Shown here: positions 1-11,600 of the stretch, piece by piece
Layout: each line of letters starts with the position of its first letter
How positions within the stretch are numbered: position 1 is the first letter of the stretch
Assembly (NCBI GenBank): GCA_022059125.1
Contig: JAEUWY010000012.1
Coordinates: 2,480,001-2,544,000, forward strand
Origin: Corynespora cassiicola
Taxonomy: Eukaryota; Ascomycota; Dothideomycetes; Pleosporales; Corynesporascaceae
Direction of reading: 5' to 3'
Length of the DNA: 64,000 nucleotides
The notes under the pieces: generated by a model
Seen by the model: the letters and a program-made list of their open reading frames with translations, nothing else
Database searches by the model: none
What the model was told of the DNA's origin: nothing
Position numbers and translations under genes: made by a program

Positions 1-1
1 C

Positions 2-695
2 TGCACCTTTTACGTCTATTTTGTATACTTAGAGCATAGAACACTCTGTCGTAGACTGTACTTGCGTACTTATTTGTGGCGTGCCTTCTCCACTGTGAGC
101 AGAGTACTAAAATTCAATCGTATGCTGCATTGCGTTATCGTTTTTCTTCGTGGACGCCCTTGGCTGGAAAAATTTATGTTTTCAGGCGTGGCTATGCAAG
201 CAATCTACCACAGTTACCTCGCTGGTTATTTGCTATGGGTCATTAGCAACGAGGATGGTATGACAAAGGGTTCTTCAGACATGGCTATTAGCGTGATCTA
301 CATCCACGCTTTTGGCTAGGCAGTGGGTAAGTGTTGTCTATGTTACTCATCGGTCAGAGGCTGACCGTCCTAGATCTCTATGCTTTGCCATATCTCTTTG
401 GCACTGGACTCGTGCCCAACCGAATACGGTCGTTTGGTGGTGCGCTCTCAGAGGTATAACCCCCTATCTCTTGGTTCTCACGTACTCTGTTGATCTCGCT
501 TAGGGCTTCTATTGGCTACCCTGCTATGCGATCATAAAAGCTAAACCTTCTCTTCTGGACCCAATGAATTAATGCGGAGCATTCGTGTTCTTTGCAGGCT
601 GGTGCGTCATCACCCTAATGTATACGTACATTATAGTACCTGAAACTGCCGGTCGAGCCCTGGATAACATCGAAGCACTATTCGAAATCCCGTAG
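2..695 (+). pseudogene. decayed MFS sugar/quinate-type transporter, C-terminal part
   Basis: This is the 3' part of a 12-helix major facilitator sugar transporter gene, cut by the window start. The frame is open from base 2 to 316. Splicing two introns that I infer (327-373, GTAAGT...CTAG, phase 1; 454-503, GTATAA...TTAG, phase 0) joins segments that read like the end of fungal quinate/hexose permeases: a helix ending HAFG, then YLFGTGLVPNRIRSFGGAL, then a GWC helix and the hallmark PETAGRALDNIEALFE, with a stop at 693-695. Two in-frame stops break it: TAG at 317-319, where the family has Trp, and TAA at 570-572, probably from Gln. Both are the transitions that RIP makes, although base composition here is normal. 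The family call is confident. The N-terminal half and promoter lie outside the window. If the stops are real the protein is dead. Confidence 0.8.
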
Positions 696-1247
696 TACAT
701 AATAAGAAAAACCGTTGTTGCTGTACTTAACAGTAAACTTGATGAGACGTCAGAAAAGTAGGTCTCCACCTTGTGCGTTAAGCTTCCTTAACAACTTAAC
801 GTAGCACGACTGGTGCAGACTCCAAGAGCATAGTTTCAAATATAGAACGCGTATAATCACGCAGAAGTAAAATGTTTAAAACAGATTTTGGCTGAAATGT
901 ATAAGTAGACACAGCGAGTTAAATGGCTTGGGAAAACTTTAATCACTCCATCACATATCGATAGAGTGCTTCGACAATGAGAAAAAAAATAGAGATTATG
1001 TTGTAAGGTCTATCTTTTTCTTCATGCTTTAGTCAGATCTTGTTAATTTCTTTGTAGACATCTTAGGACATCTCTTTGCTGATGGTATCTAGACAGGACG
1101 CGATTATTGGGCATTTCAGAAGTTTCTCAGGTTAAGATTTGTAGCAATATCAGCAACGATACTAAGCCGTATACTACCAATCAACAAGCCGAGTTGATGT
1201 GCCGACGCTAGTAAGCTGTACCATTTATAAAGGTCGTGTTGGTCCAT
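696..1247. other. intergenic stretch, no gene seen
   Basis: This segment lies between the transporter remnant and the convergent DUF3237 gene. Composition is intermediate, with some AT-rich patches around 840-1070. I see no conserved reading frame, RNA gene or repeat. It presumably holds the 3' ends of both neighbours. Confidence 0.5.
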
Positions 1248-1802
1248 TCATTGCCAAGCTGCATCCAGGTTAGTCTCTGAACACGCATATTGATGGATAT
1301 CACCTACATTCCAAGCATCAATGCGCAAAGTATATGAGCCATTTGCATACTCTGCAACGCGCTGCAGAAGACCGACCGCAGTGACGAAGTTCAGCCAGTA
1401 GTACTCTTTATCCCCGGTCTCGAAGATGAGCCGTAAATGCAGCTTTCCGTCGGGCTGTCGTGATCCAGACGTCTGGATGTAGATGTTCGCCCCATCTTCG
1501 GTCTGCAGATTATATCGCGTGTCTGCACTGAAGAGACCGGTCTGGGGATCGGTGAGTCCCCAATCGGCACCAAGGTCTAGGATCTTTCCGGTCAGACGCG
1601 GGCCGGTAAAGTTGCCGCCAACGATCGGGATGGCCGTTCGCAAGCCTTTGGACGTCTGAGTGGTAAAGATTCTCGGCTCGCAGTCGACAAAGGCAGTATA
1701 GAGATACTCGAGGCCCGGCGCAGTTGGCTGCGTAATATTGTTCGAGAGAACATCCGCGCCAAAGAGAAGTGCGGCAACCGCAAAGGTTTTGAAAAACTGC
1801 AT
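1248..1802 (-). CDS. small secreted DUF3237 (UPF0311) family protein
   Basis: This intact single-exon gene encodes 184 aa. I place the start at 1802 rather than the in-frame ATG at 1862, because translation then begins with a typical signal peptide (MQFFKTFAVAALLFGADVLS, residues 1-20). The rest matches the DUF3237 family: a strand reading GLEYLYTAFVDCEPR, then GLRTAIPIVGGNFTGPRLTG (53-72), GADWGL (78-83) and DTRYNLQTEDGANIYIQTSG (94-113). The family forms a lipocalin-like beta-barrel and has no settled biochemical function. There are three N-glycosylation sequons (N22, N64, N154) and two cysteines (C41, C174) that could pair, which fits export. It is the last intact gene before the RIP isochore and shows no RIP-type stops. 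It could be a secreted host-interaction protein, but nothing in the sequence proves this. Confidence 0.85.
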   Translation of the reverse strand: MQFFKTFAVAALLFGADVLSNNITQPTAPGLEYLYTAFVDCEPRIFTTQTSKGLRTAIPIVGGNFTGPRLTGKILDLGADWGLTDPQTGLFSADTRYNLQTEDGANIYIQTSGSRQPDGKLHLRLIFETGDKEYYWLNFVTAVGLLQRVAEYANGSYTLRIDAWNVGDIHQYACSETNLDAAWQ

Positions 1803-2020
1803 ATTGACAGTGTTTGATAATATTATGGTTATTGGTGCAAGCAGTTCCACACAATCGTACATTCTGCCAAACCGCTTCTTATTTACATTTTGCGAAGTGA
1901 AGATCAGCGTGGCTCACGTGCATGGACCCTCGGGCATTCTCAATTTATCCGAGGAGCTAGAAGCCGTTGTGAGATGCCGCGGTGTCTCGATGCGGGGATC
2001 GCAAGGCTAGAAAAGCACTC

Positions 2021-2026
2021 TATATA
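2021..2026 (-). promoter_or_regulatory. candidate TATA box of the DUF3237 gene
   Basis: On the minus strand the sequence reads CCGTATATAGAGTG, about 220 bp upstream of the ATG at 1802. It is the only TATA-like element in the GC-normal upstream region. If it is used, the 5' UTR is about 190 nt. Confidence 0.3.
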
Positions 2027-2155
2027 CGGCCCGAATAAAAACCCCGCAAACTGTTATAGTCTAATTATTTCTCTGTAGAAAAATACTTTTAGAAAGTTGC
2101 GAGTTCAAATCCAGCAGTAGATATATTACAAAGTTTATAATATTACAAACTAGAA

Positions 2156-2281
2156 TCTAAAGAGCCGTAGAAATTCTTTTCTCTTAGCTTTAGTAGACTA
2201 GAACTAAATAATAAGTATCGAAAGAGCTACGGGAGTTCTTTTCTCTTAGCTGTGCTGGGCTAGAACTAAACAGTAAATACA
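2156..2281 (+). repeat. end module of unidentified repeat family, two tandem copies
   Basis: Two imperfect copies of a unit of about 62 bp (2156-2217 and 2218-2281) share TTCTTTTCTCTTAGCT followed by CTAGAACTAAA. The second copy reads AGAGCTACGGGAG, then CTGTGCTGGGCTAG. The same module is found inverted at 57145-57228 and direct near 63470-63535. It marks the inner edge of the isochore on both sides and probably is the terminus of a DNA transposon. I do not recognise the family. Confidence 0.65.
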
Positions 2282-2334
2282 AATTAATAAAAAAAAATAA
2301 TAAGTATAGATAATAAGTATAAATAGTAATAATG

Positions 2335-2760
2335 CTAGTATTAAAGCTGTGCTACAGGCTATAAGTAAAACTAAAAAGTAAATAGCTGCTTAAGTTAATT
2401 TTTAGAAATAAATACTAATAAAGTTACGTAAGTAAAATAATATATAATATACTATATAAATTTCTGTATTAATAATAAAGTATAATAAATTAATAGTTAA
2501 TTTTAAATAATAAGTTTTTTAATAAAGTAAATATAATTATAAAGTATAATTATATAGACTATATATAAGTAGTAGTTATACTTATTTATACTTATTATAA
2601 ACGTTTATTATTAGTATCTATAAACGCTTACTTCGCTAAAGCGTAAACTTTAAATTATATATTTTTTTTAATTATATAATATAGTATAGTAGTTTTTTTT
2701 TAAATACGTAATTAAATATATAATTAAAACTACGCTTTTAGTATTATCTACTTAAATTTT
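2335..2760 (+). repeat. internal module of the same unidentified repeat family
   Basis: The block starts TTAAAGCTGTGCTA and runs through ACTATAAGTAAAACTAAAAAGTAAATAGCTGCTT-like sequence. It is repeated direct at about 50512-50942 and 63780-64000, in part at 52643-52868, and inverted at about 54993-55210. It carries no readable frame and is heavily RIP-affected. Confidence 0.7.
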
Positions 2761-3047
2761 TTTAAAACTAAATTATAATATTATTATTTTTTTCTAAAAT
2801 TTATTTTTAAATTATATAACTAATTAGTAGTTTTATTTATAAACGCTATTACTCCGCATTTTATAAATATAACTAGTATATTATATTTTCTAATTTCTAA
2901 GTTTATGATATTTATTTTACGTCTAAAATTTATCGCGTAAAATTTTTTTTTTAATAAGTATTTTGCTTTTAGTTAAAATTACTTTATTATATCTAATTTT
3001 TATTTAAAATATACTAAATATATTAAACTTAGTTGTTTTTGCGTAAG

Positions 3048-3399
3048 TATGACGAACCTCGTTCGTACAAAGTCCGAACATATTTACTTCTAAACATCGC
3101 GCACGTGATTTAGAACTTCACATCTAATTTCCAGCTTCTAACATCTAACTCAGCTCTAATCCCTTATTTTTTTATACTTTTCTATAATAACTAAAAAATA
3201 GAACTAGACTAGACTTAGAATAAGGTACTAGAGAAAAACTATAAAAGATTATAATAGTTCTAGATAGTTCTATAGTTTAGAAATATTCTTTCGTACAAGA
3301 CCTATAAGTTCTAACTTATAATTATTTTCTAGTTCTGTAAACTCTTATTCTAAGTAGTACTTAAGCTGTATTAGAGATAAGTCGCTCTGTATTCTTATA
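3048..3399 (+). repeat. 5' LTR of Gypsy copy D
   Basis: This 352-bp LTR begins TATGACGAACCTCG (ancestral TGTGACG...) and ends TTCTTATA (ancestral TTCTTACA). It aligns along its length with the LTRs at 15546, 22368, 26777, 31327 and 38150. Confidence 0.9.
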
Positions 3400-5462
3400 T
3401 TATATTTCTAAACTACTTTTTACTAGTAACGGCTTAAAAATATTACTTTTTTATTTATTATTAAAAGAAGTATAACTAGATAGTAGACGCCTTAAACTAA
3501 ATTTAAACTAAATTACTATGTACGTTTTTAACTCTTAGTACAGTTAAAATTTTTTAAATTTTTTAATAACTAAAGCTTTTAGATTTAGAACTTCTGCTTT
3601 TTATATAAGTTAGATTATTTTTAAAAAAAACGCGTTAAGCGCTAAAATAGAAACTAAATAACTACTAATAACTTACTAAAATTAATTCTAACTATTAATA
3701 TCTAGCTCTATACACCCGTTAAATATATTTTAAAAAAATATTATTTAAAAATTAAGCCGGCTGTAAAAGCAGTTTTAATTTTCTAATAATAATCTAAAAC
3801 TTACTAGATCTCTACTTTAATTTAATAATAATAATTTCTATTCTATATTTACAGAGATAGAGATTTTATAGTTATAAGCTAGAATACTAGAACTTAAAGC
3901 CGCCGCTGCAGACTTTTTTTTTAAAAATATAGAAAAATTCTAACTGTTACTTTTAACTCGTATCTAATAACTATCTAAATTACTTTTAATTTTAATTTAG
4001 CTAAAGTTATTTAAGCAGATTTTTAAGATTAAACTTTTTAGCGACAGAAAAACTGTTACTTTTATATAATAGCTAGCCTTTATCTAAAACCGCTTTAATA
4101 TTAACTAGAATTATTATTTTACTAAGTAAGCTTATATAGTAGAAGTTTAAAGATATACGTTAGAACTAGCTCGCGAATACTTAGAGTTTTATTACTTAAC
4201 TAATAACTTTTAGAAACAGTTTTTTAACGCCAAAAAAATGCTTAATCTTTTAAAATTATATTTTATTTTAGAAAATAAAAAAGCAGAAAATTAAGTAGCT
4301 TTCTACTACTTGCAGATGGAACGAGAAAAAACTTTCTCTGCTTTTAAAGTCTAATTTCTATCTACTACTATTAAAAGCAGAGTATAATAAAAAAAGTAGT
4401 TTTTTTATTTATAAAAGAAAATTACTCTAACTTTACGAGTGCTAAACTTTAAATTTAAATTTTTATAAAATAACTCTTTTAACGATATAGTAAAATATCT
4501 GTTAGCTTATAATATAAAACGCTAAAGTAACTCCGTGTTAAATATAACCCGAAGTAGAAAAAACAATACTTTATCTCTATTTTTTAAAGTTTTAGAACTC
4601 TAAAGATTAGCGGTTGCCTCTACCGCTTCTAACAGACTAAAAAATACTATCTATTTAAGTACTACTTATATAAAGTCGCAACTACCGTACTAACGCAAAA
4701 CTACTAAGCTATCTAAAACAGCTTAGGCTGTAGAAAGAAACTGCTATAACTGTAGTAAGTAAAGCTATTTTTTACGTAACTGTAATTTTCCGTAAATAAG
4801 CTAAATTAATATAAAAAATAATTTATATAACTAATTTAAAGATGCGATTAATTTCTGTAATCTAAATCTATTTTAATTAAAAAATAAAAACGCTTAAAAA
4901 AATCTTCTGCTCTAAGCTTAGGCAAGTACAACCTATTACTAATAAAAATTTTAAACTTGCTAGAAAAAAAGCACTTTAGAGTATTTTTAGTTTTTTATTC
5001 TAACAGATTTAAAATCTGTTTATATTCTCTTATTAATACTAGCGTATAAAATTTTTTATTTATTAATACTTCTATCGCGATTTTATTATCTCGTACTTTT
5101 TAAATTCTAATTTAGAAACTGCTTTACTAGATTAAAATACGCAGTTTTTAAAATTTAATTAAATCTTTAGTTACTTATTATATCCGCCTCTATTTTCGCC
5201 TAAATAGACGTACAATACTAAATTACTTTTTTATTATTTTTAACTTTGAATCTTAGAACTGTATTATTAGTCTAAAATAGATAAAAAAATTTAAACTTAA
5301 ACTAGACACAGAATATAACTGGATTATCTAGCTTTTTTAGCATCTACCTTTATATATACCTACTCTACCTATACTCTAACGCTTATACTAACTATCTACT
5401 AACTAGAGTATAAAGCAAAATATTCTCTAAAAGAACGCCCTCTAAAAAGCTAACTAAACTAG

Positions 5463-5681
5463 TATTAGGTACGAATCTGAAGTAGGGTGTAAGGGTTACA
5501 GTAATACAGATAGACAGGTAAAGAGAATCTAATTATATATTGTTGTGTGGAAAAGAGAAATAAATTGCTGCTAAGACAGCTTGCAGCAACTCAGAAATAT
5601 ATACTATTATACTTATAACTAAGCTAACCTAAAACACTCTATAATAGGCTATAATAGGTTATAATAAGACACAGCTTTATA
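5463..5681 (-). repeat. left (3') LTR of Gypsy copy G
   Basis: The 219-bp LTR starts TATTAGGTACGAATC and ends ACAGCTTTATA. It matches the right LTR exactly in length once the Fot1-like insertion there is removed. Confidence 0.85.
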
Positions 5682-8600
5682 TTACCTCTTTTTTTAATAG
5701 TGTACGACTTTGTATACTATTATACCCGTAAACAAAAAAAATAGTAATTATAAGTATTTATTTTATACTCTAGTTTTTATTTAAAAAGTATAGTTTGCAC
5801 TTTTAGATTTCTAGCAGTTTATAGTAGAATATAGCAACTCTATAGTTTAAAGATTATATTTAGTTTAAATATTCTATTTTATTACTGTTTATAATAAGAT
5901 ACAGCAACTCTAGTTATTTAATCTAATAGTTAAAACTTATTAATCTAACTTATTAGAGTTCGCTATAGTTTATAGCAGTTTCTTTTATTTACTATAGAAG
6001 TTAAAATTTAATACTTTATTTTTTAGTAGGCTACTATAGACTATAGTAGGCATAAGTATAACCAGTCTTCCTCTTTTAGAATTAAATTAAAGTTATTTTA
6101 CTTTAGTAAAAAAAGTAAAAGTAAAAAAGTAGAATATTAAGAAAAGTTGCGGTAAAGAAGTTCTGACGGAAAAAAAGTAAAAGTACTCTCTAAAAATATA
6201 TAAAAGGTTTTTTTAACACTTTCTGGCTCTTAGTTTTCTTCTCTTCTACTCTCTACTCTTAATTCGGTAAGTTTTTTAAGATTTCCTTATACTCTCTATT
6301 TTAGGGTATTATAGAGTACTGCACTCTATTATACTTTTTATTATAAAATATTATAGAGTATTACAGTTTGTAATACTCTATAATATTCTATAATATTTTA
6401 TTTTATTATATTATAGTTCTAACTAACTAGTTTAGGAACCGTATACGTGACAATCAGACTATTTTAAACCTTTCTACCTTTTAATAACTTATTTTACTCT
6501 ATTATCGTCTATTATAGACTCTACTAAAATTAGAAACGATATTTTAAATAATAGTAGATTTATTTATTACGTTTGTGTTTGTTATATTTTTTTTTTTTGT
6601 AAAAAAAAGTATTAATTTTTTAGGCAGGTTAGTTGTCTGTGTTCTATTTCTAATAAGTCTACTAAAAACTTTTATAAAAAATAGTTAGTTAAAACAGAAA
6701 AAGATAAGATATTACCGTTTAAGCGGTGTTTTAGATGCTTTATTAGTAACTAGAAGTGTTATGCGGTAAGTTTCTGTCCTTTTTATAGCTATTTTAGGCT
6801 ATTCTTAGCTATTATAGAGCTTTCTAACCTATTTTCAGGTATTTAAAGCTCTTTATAATAAATATAATACGATTTATAATTTTCTACTTAAGATCCGCTG
6901 CAGTTACTATATAGTTTAAATTACTGCAGTTTTTAATAACGCCGAAACAGTTACTTAAAAAGCTTATTATAAAAAAATCTACTTTAATACTACAAAAATA
7001 GAAATTTAGTAGTTTAGGTTAATCTGTATCTGTAAAGCGTTTTCTAAGTATTTTTTATAGTAATTTCTCTAAAATTTTTTATTTTAAGGCATTTTAGGCT
7101 ATTCTAACACTTTATAGAAAGTTTATTCTCTATAATATCTATTTAATACTATATAATAGTATAGTTTCTGCTAATAATACTCTGTAGTTTAAGATGCGCT
7201 CTAGTAGACGTAAATAAGACTCTAAAAGCGTTGCTGCTAAAATAGAGGCTAAAAAGCGTACTTTTAAGGCTTTTGTATCCGCTTAAATTAAAACTAACTA
7301 AAAAAATAGTAATACGTCTAAGAAGAAAGTAAAATAGCCTATTATGCGCTATAATAGCCTATACTAACGTCTTTTTCTAGAGTTATAGTAGTAAAACTGC
7401 TTTTAGTCTAGCTGCTACAGCTATCTAGAAAAAAAAAAAGTTAGAGATTTAAATTATTAATTTTAAGGCTGAACGTGCGCGTGCCCCGAAGAATAAAAAA
7501 AATACTTTTATAAAAAGAATTAAAAAGCTTTAGAGACAGATTAAGCCTCTTACTGCGGCCTGTGCCTAGTCGATATATAGTAGTATAAATTAATACAGGC
7601 TCTTATAGAGTATTATAGCGTAGAAAAGTCTGAGTTAGTTTTTTTTAGCTCCTTTTTTGGCGTTATAGTTTTTTCTGAAGTATATAGGTGATACCCGGGG
7701 TCTTCAGTAGCTTTCTACCTAATCTTTAAATAGTTTTTTATAATATAAGTTTTTTTACTCTAATATTTTTCTCTATATCTTATTGTAATGTTTTTTAGTT
7801 CTTTATAAGTTATTTTAGGCTATAATAGGCCAGTAACATTTCTATAAGTTTTTTTTAACCTCTTTGTATAGTCTTTAATTCTATGTTTTCTTAGAATTAT
7901 AGCGCTATTAAACACCTTTTTATGTAAAAAACCTAATATATTTCTTAGAAAAAAAATATAAAGTGAAGGTAGCTATATTTTTTATCTCTTTTTTTTCAGC
8001 TAAATCTCCGGATACTGGCTTACTTAAAAGTTGTCTGGCTTTTTTCTAGGCATTTTAATCTATTGTAGGCTATAATAAAGCTTTATAGCGTAAAGTAGTC
8101 TATTTACCCTCTTTTATTTGTCGGCTCTAGATATTTTTTTATTTTTAGAAGTTATTAATCGCGCTAGCGCTTATATTTAGTCTAGATTTCTAAAAATTTT
8201 TTTTTTAGAGTAATCTTTCTATTTTACTAAATATTTCTAAATACTAACTGAAGATTCTCTCTAATCTAGTACTTTTTTAATAAAATAGATATTATCGCCT
8301 ATTGTGCGTAATATGTCTACTAGTAGTTTACTTTAAAATTATATTGTCTCTTTTTTAATATATTTTTTTAGTAATAATATATAGAAGACTAGGTGGATGC
8401 TTTGTAGTTTAGGTAGATTTACTTTATATACATCTGGCCTAATCTGGGCTATAATAGTTCCTGGTTCTATATATTTCTAATCTAGCTTTTTTTTCGGCTT
8501 TATTAAGCGTATATACCTGTTTAATATAAGTACTTTATTCTTTATTACTAAAGAGATATACTTTCTCTTCTTGTCGGAGTATTTTTTTTAGTACTTATTT

Positions 8601-11600
8601 ACTATTTTAATTTTCTGGCAATATTCTGCCTGTAAAGCGAGTACTTTTACTGCTAGATTGTTTTCTAGGTATAATTCTCTGCTACTTAGAGGTATTCTGG
8701 GCCAGTCTAGCGCTTTTAGGTCTGCTTTATAGTATACTTAGAATAGTATAGTTATAGTAGTTGCGTGTACGTTATTATTATACGCAAATTCTATAATTAG
8801 TAACTAAATTATCTAGTTGTTCTATTCTAGGCAACAATAGTATCTAAAATACTGTTTTAGAGTCTAATTCTGTCTCTCTATTTATTTATCTGTTTTAGGA
8901 TAATAAGCAGAGAATAAAACTTTTAAAATATTTAAGTAGTAATAAAAACTAGTCTAATACTTGAAATTTATTAAAAGTTTTTAATCCGAAATAATATTTT
9001 TTAGAGTTCTATAAAGTCAGACTATTTCTTTTATTTAGACTTAAGCTAGGTTTTAAGCAGTCTAATTCGCTCAGACTAGTATATAGTAAACTATTTTTAT
9101 TAATTAGTTTACTACTATTAGTATTAAGTCGTATACTTAGCTAAGATATTTTAATAGAAAAAGTTTAGTAATAAAGTCTATTGTGACGTCTGACTACAGT
9201 CTATTAGAAGCTAGAAAAAAATTTAATAGGCTATAAGGGCGGTGTCTGGCTGTAACTAATTTTTTATACTTTAAACAGTTATTACAGTACGCCTCTACGT
9301 TTTTTTTAATTTCTTTCTAATAGTACTTACGTCTAATTTTCTCTAGCGTTTTCTTTACTCTAAAGTAACCTACTATTAGGCTATTATAGTATTTCTAAAA
9401 TACTTTAGCTTTTTTCTAATCTGTACTTAGTTGTAATTTTAACTAGTTAGTTATTTAGCGTTATCTTAAGATAAAAATAAAAGGTTGTTTCTCTTTTTTT
9501 TTTAAAAAAGTTTTTTGCTTATTTTTTTTACTGTCTTTACTATAAGAGTCTGAAGTTAGAGTATCTCTGTTCTTTTTTTTTAAACTTTTTCTCTCTGTTC
9601 TCTTTTTCTTATTTTCTTTTTTTTTTTTAGGTAGTTCTTCTCTGATGCGGGGTTCTGGGAGCCTCTAATATTTTATCTAAAGTATTCTGGTACTGTTTAT
9701 ATGTTTTCTAAATAATTTTGTAATTATTACTAGTATTACAGAGTTTTGTAAGAATTTCTAAGTTATTATAGCTTGTAGTAGCTTTATATAGGCTTTATTA
9801 CCTTTCTGTAATAGTTATTAAGCTTTTTTTATATAATCCGGTTTTTTTAATAGGCTGTCCGTAGAGTTTAGCTTTTCTAAATAATAAGTTATAATAAAAT
9901 TATACTCTGTAAGTTTTTTATATGCTTTAATCTAGTAGTAGTTAAGTGTTTTTATTTCTATAAACTATTTAAAGTTATTATAGTCTGTAAAAAGCTTAAA
10001 TAGCGTTTTTTAAAAGTAGTATTACTAATAAAATAAACTTTTATCTATTGCGAGCAATTCCTTGTTATAGGTGTTATAATTATATTTAGCTTAGTCTATT
10101 TTTCTTAAAAAGAACCTGATAGGTCTCTATTAGTTCTTTCTGTTCTAGTCTGGGTTTTTCTAGCTTATAATACTATAAATCACGCTTTCTGAGACGTCTA
10201 CCTTAACTTTCGTTAGTTTTTAAAAGTTAAAGTAGGCTAAAATTAGAATTAAAAAGAAGGTATTCTTTATTTATATAAAAGCTTGTTTTACTTTTTAATT
10301 AAAATTAATTTTTACGCTTTTTTTTTTTTTTAGGTGTAGCCGCCCCTGGCCGCGTTTAGCCTTTTTTAAATTATTTTAGTTAATAGTAGAGTAATACGGG
10401 AGAAGTTAGTAATAAACTTTCTATAGTAATTTATAAAACTAATAAATACTCTAATATCTTTTACTGTTTTTAGTATTGGCTAGTTTTAGATTATTTTAAC
10501 CCTCTCTAAATTAACCTTAATCTCTTTTAAACACACTATATATTCTAGATATTCTACCTATTATATATAAAATTTATACTTACTAAGTTTTATATATAAC
10601 TTAGCCTGCCTTAGTTTTTCTAAAACTTTTCTAACGTAATTTATATAAGCTTTTTCTGTGTCAGAATAGACCAGAATATTATCTAGATATATAATATATG
10701 TTATATTAACTAGCTTTACTAGAGTCTAATTAATATAGAATTAAAAGGCAGTAGAGGCGTTAGTTAGGCTAAAAAGCATTACAAGATATTTAAAATAACT
10801 ATATTTTATTCTAAAGGCCGTTTTTTATTCGTTGCCCTCCCGGATACGTATTCTATAGTATACTTTTTGGATATCTAGCTTTATAAACTACTTTGCTTTT
10901 AATAATCTTTTTAAAAACTTAGCTATAAATAGTAATAGATGCTAGTTTTTAACTGTTATCTTATTTAAATCTCTGTAATTAACATATAGTTGTAAAATTT
11001 TATTTTTCTTTTTTGTAAAAAAGATAGGTGCCTCAGCTAGAGACTTTAACTGCTTTATCTATTCTTTCTAAAAATACTTTTCTATATATTTATAAAGATA
11101 TTCTAGTTTAACTGTTAATATATTATAAAGCGGTTAGTAAGGTAGACTTGTGCTAGGTTACAGCTCTATTATAAAATCTTAGTTACTATATATAGATAGT
11201 ACTAATACTTTATTAGGTCTAGCTATATTTTTAAATTTTTAGTACTCTAGTTTTAGAACGGGCATCTCTAGTCTAGGCGCTAATATATTTTAAAGTTAAC
11301 TAATTAAACAGACGTAAACGTCCGTATTAAAACTTAAAAATATTTTTTTAAACTAATTTACGTTCTCTATAGCTATCTTAGTATATTTTAGACTACTATA
11401 GCTTTTAATACTTCTAAAAAGCATTTTTCGGCTCTGAAAATTCAACTTTAAGTTAAACTAATTAATTTAAAGTAGTTTTAAGTATATTAGCGGCTTTTTA
11501 AAATTAGTAACTATAAACAGAATTCTGTAAGTCTGTACTCTGCTTTTTAAGTTTTTAATACGTACCTCTGTAACTATAGACTTATAAATAGTATAATTTA

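Noticed and set aside
1738..2010. Plus-strand frame overlapping the DUF3237 start
   Set aside because: It is antisense to the signal peptide and promoter of a well supported gene and has no domain content.
2050..2122. tRNA-like stretch with a GAGTTCAAATCC B-box at the left border
   Set aside because: The T-loop core is good, but acceptor, D and anticodon stems do not pair acceptably even when RIP changes are allowed. At most it is a decayed tRNA-derived fragment.
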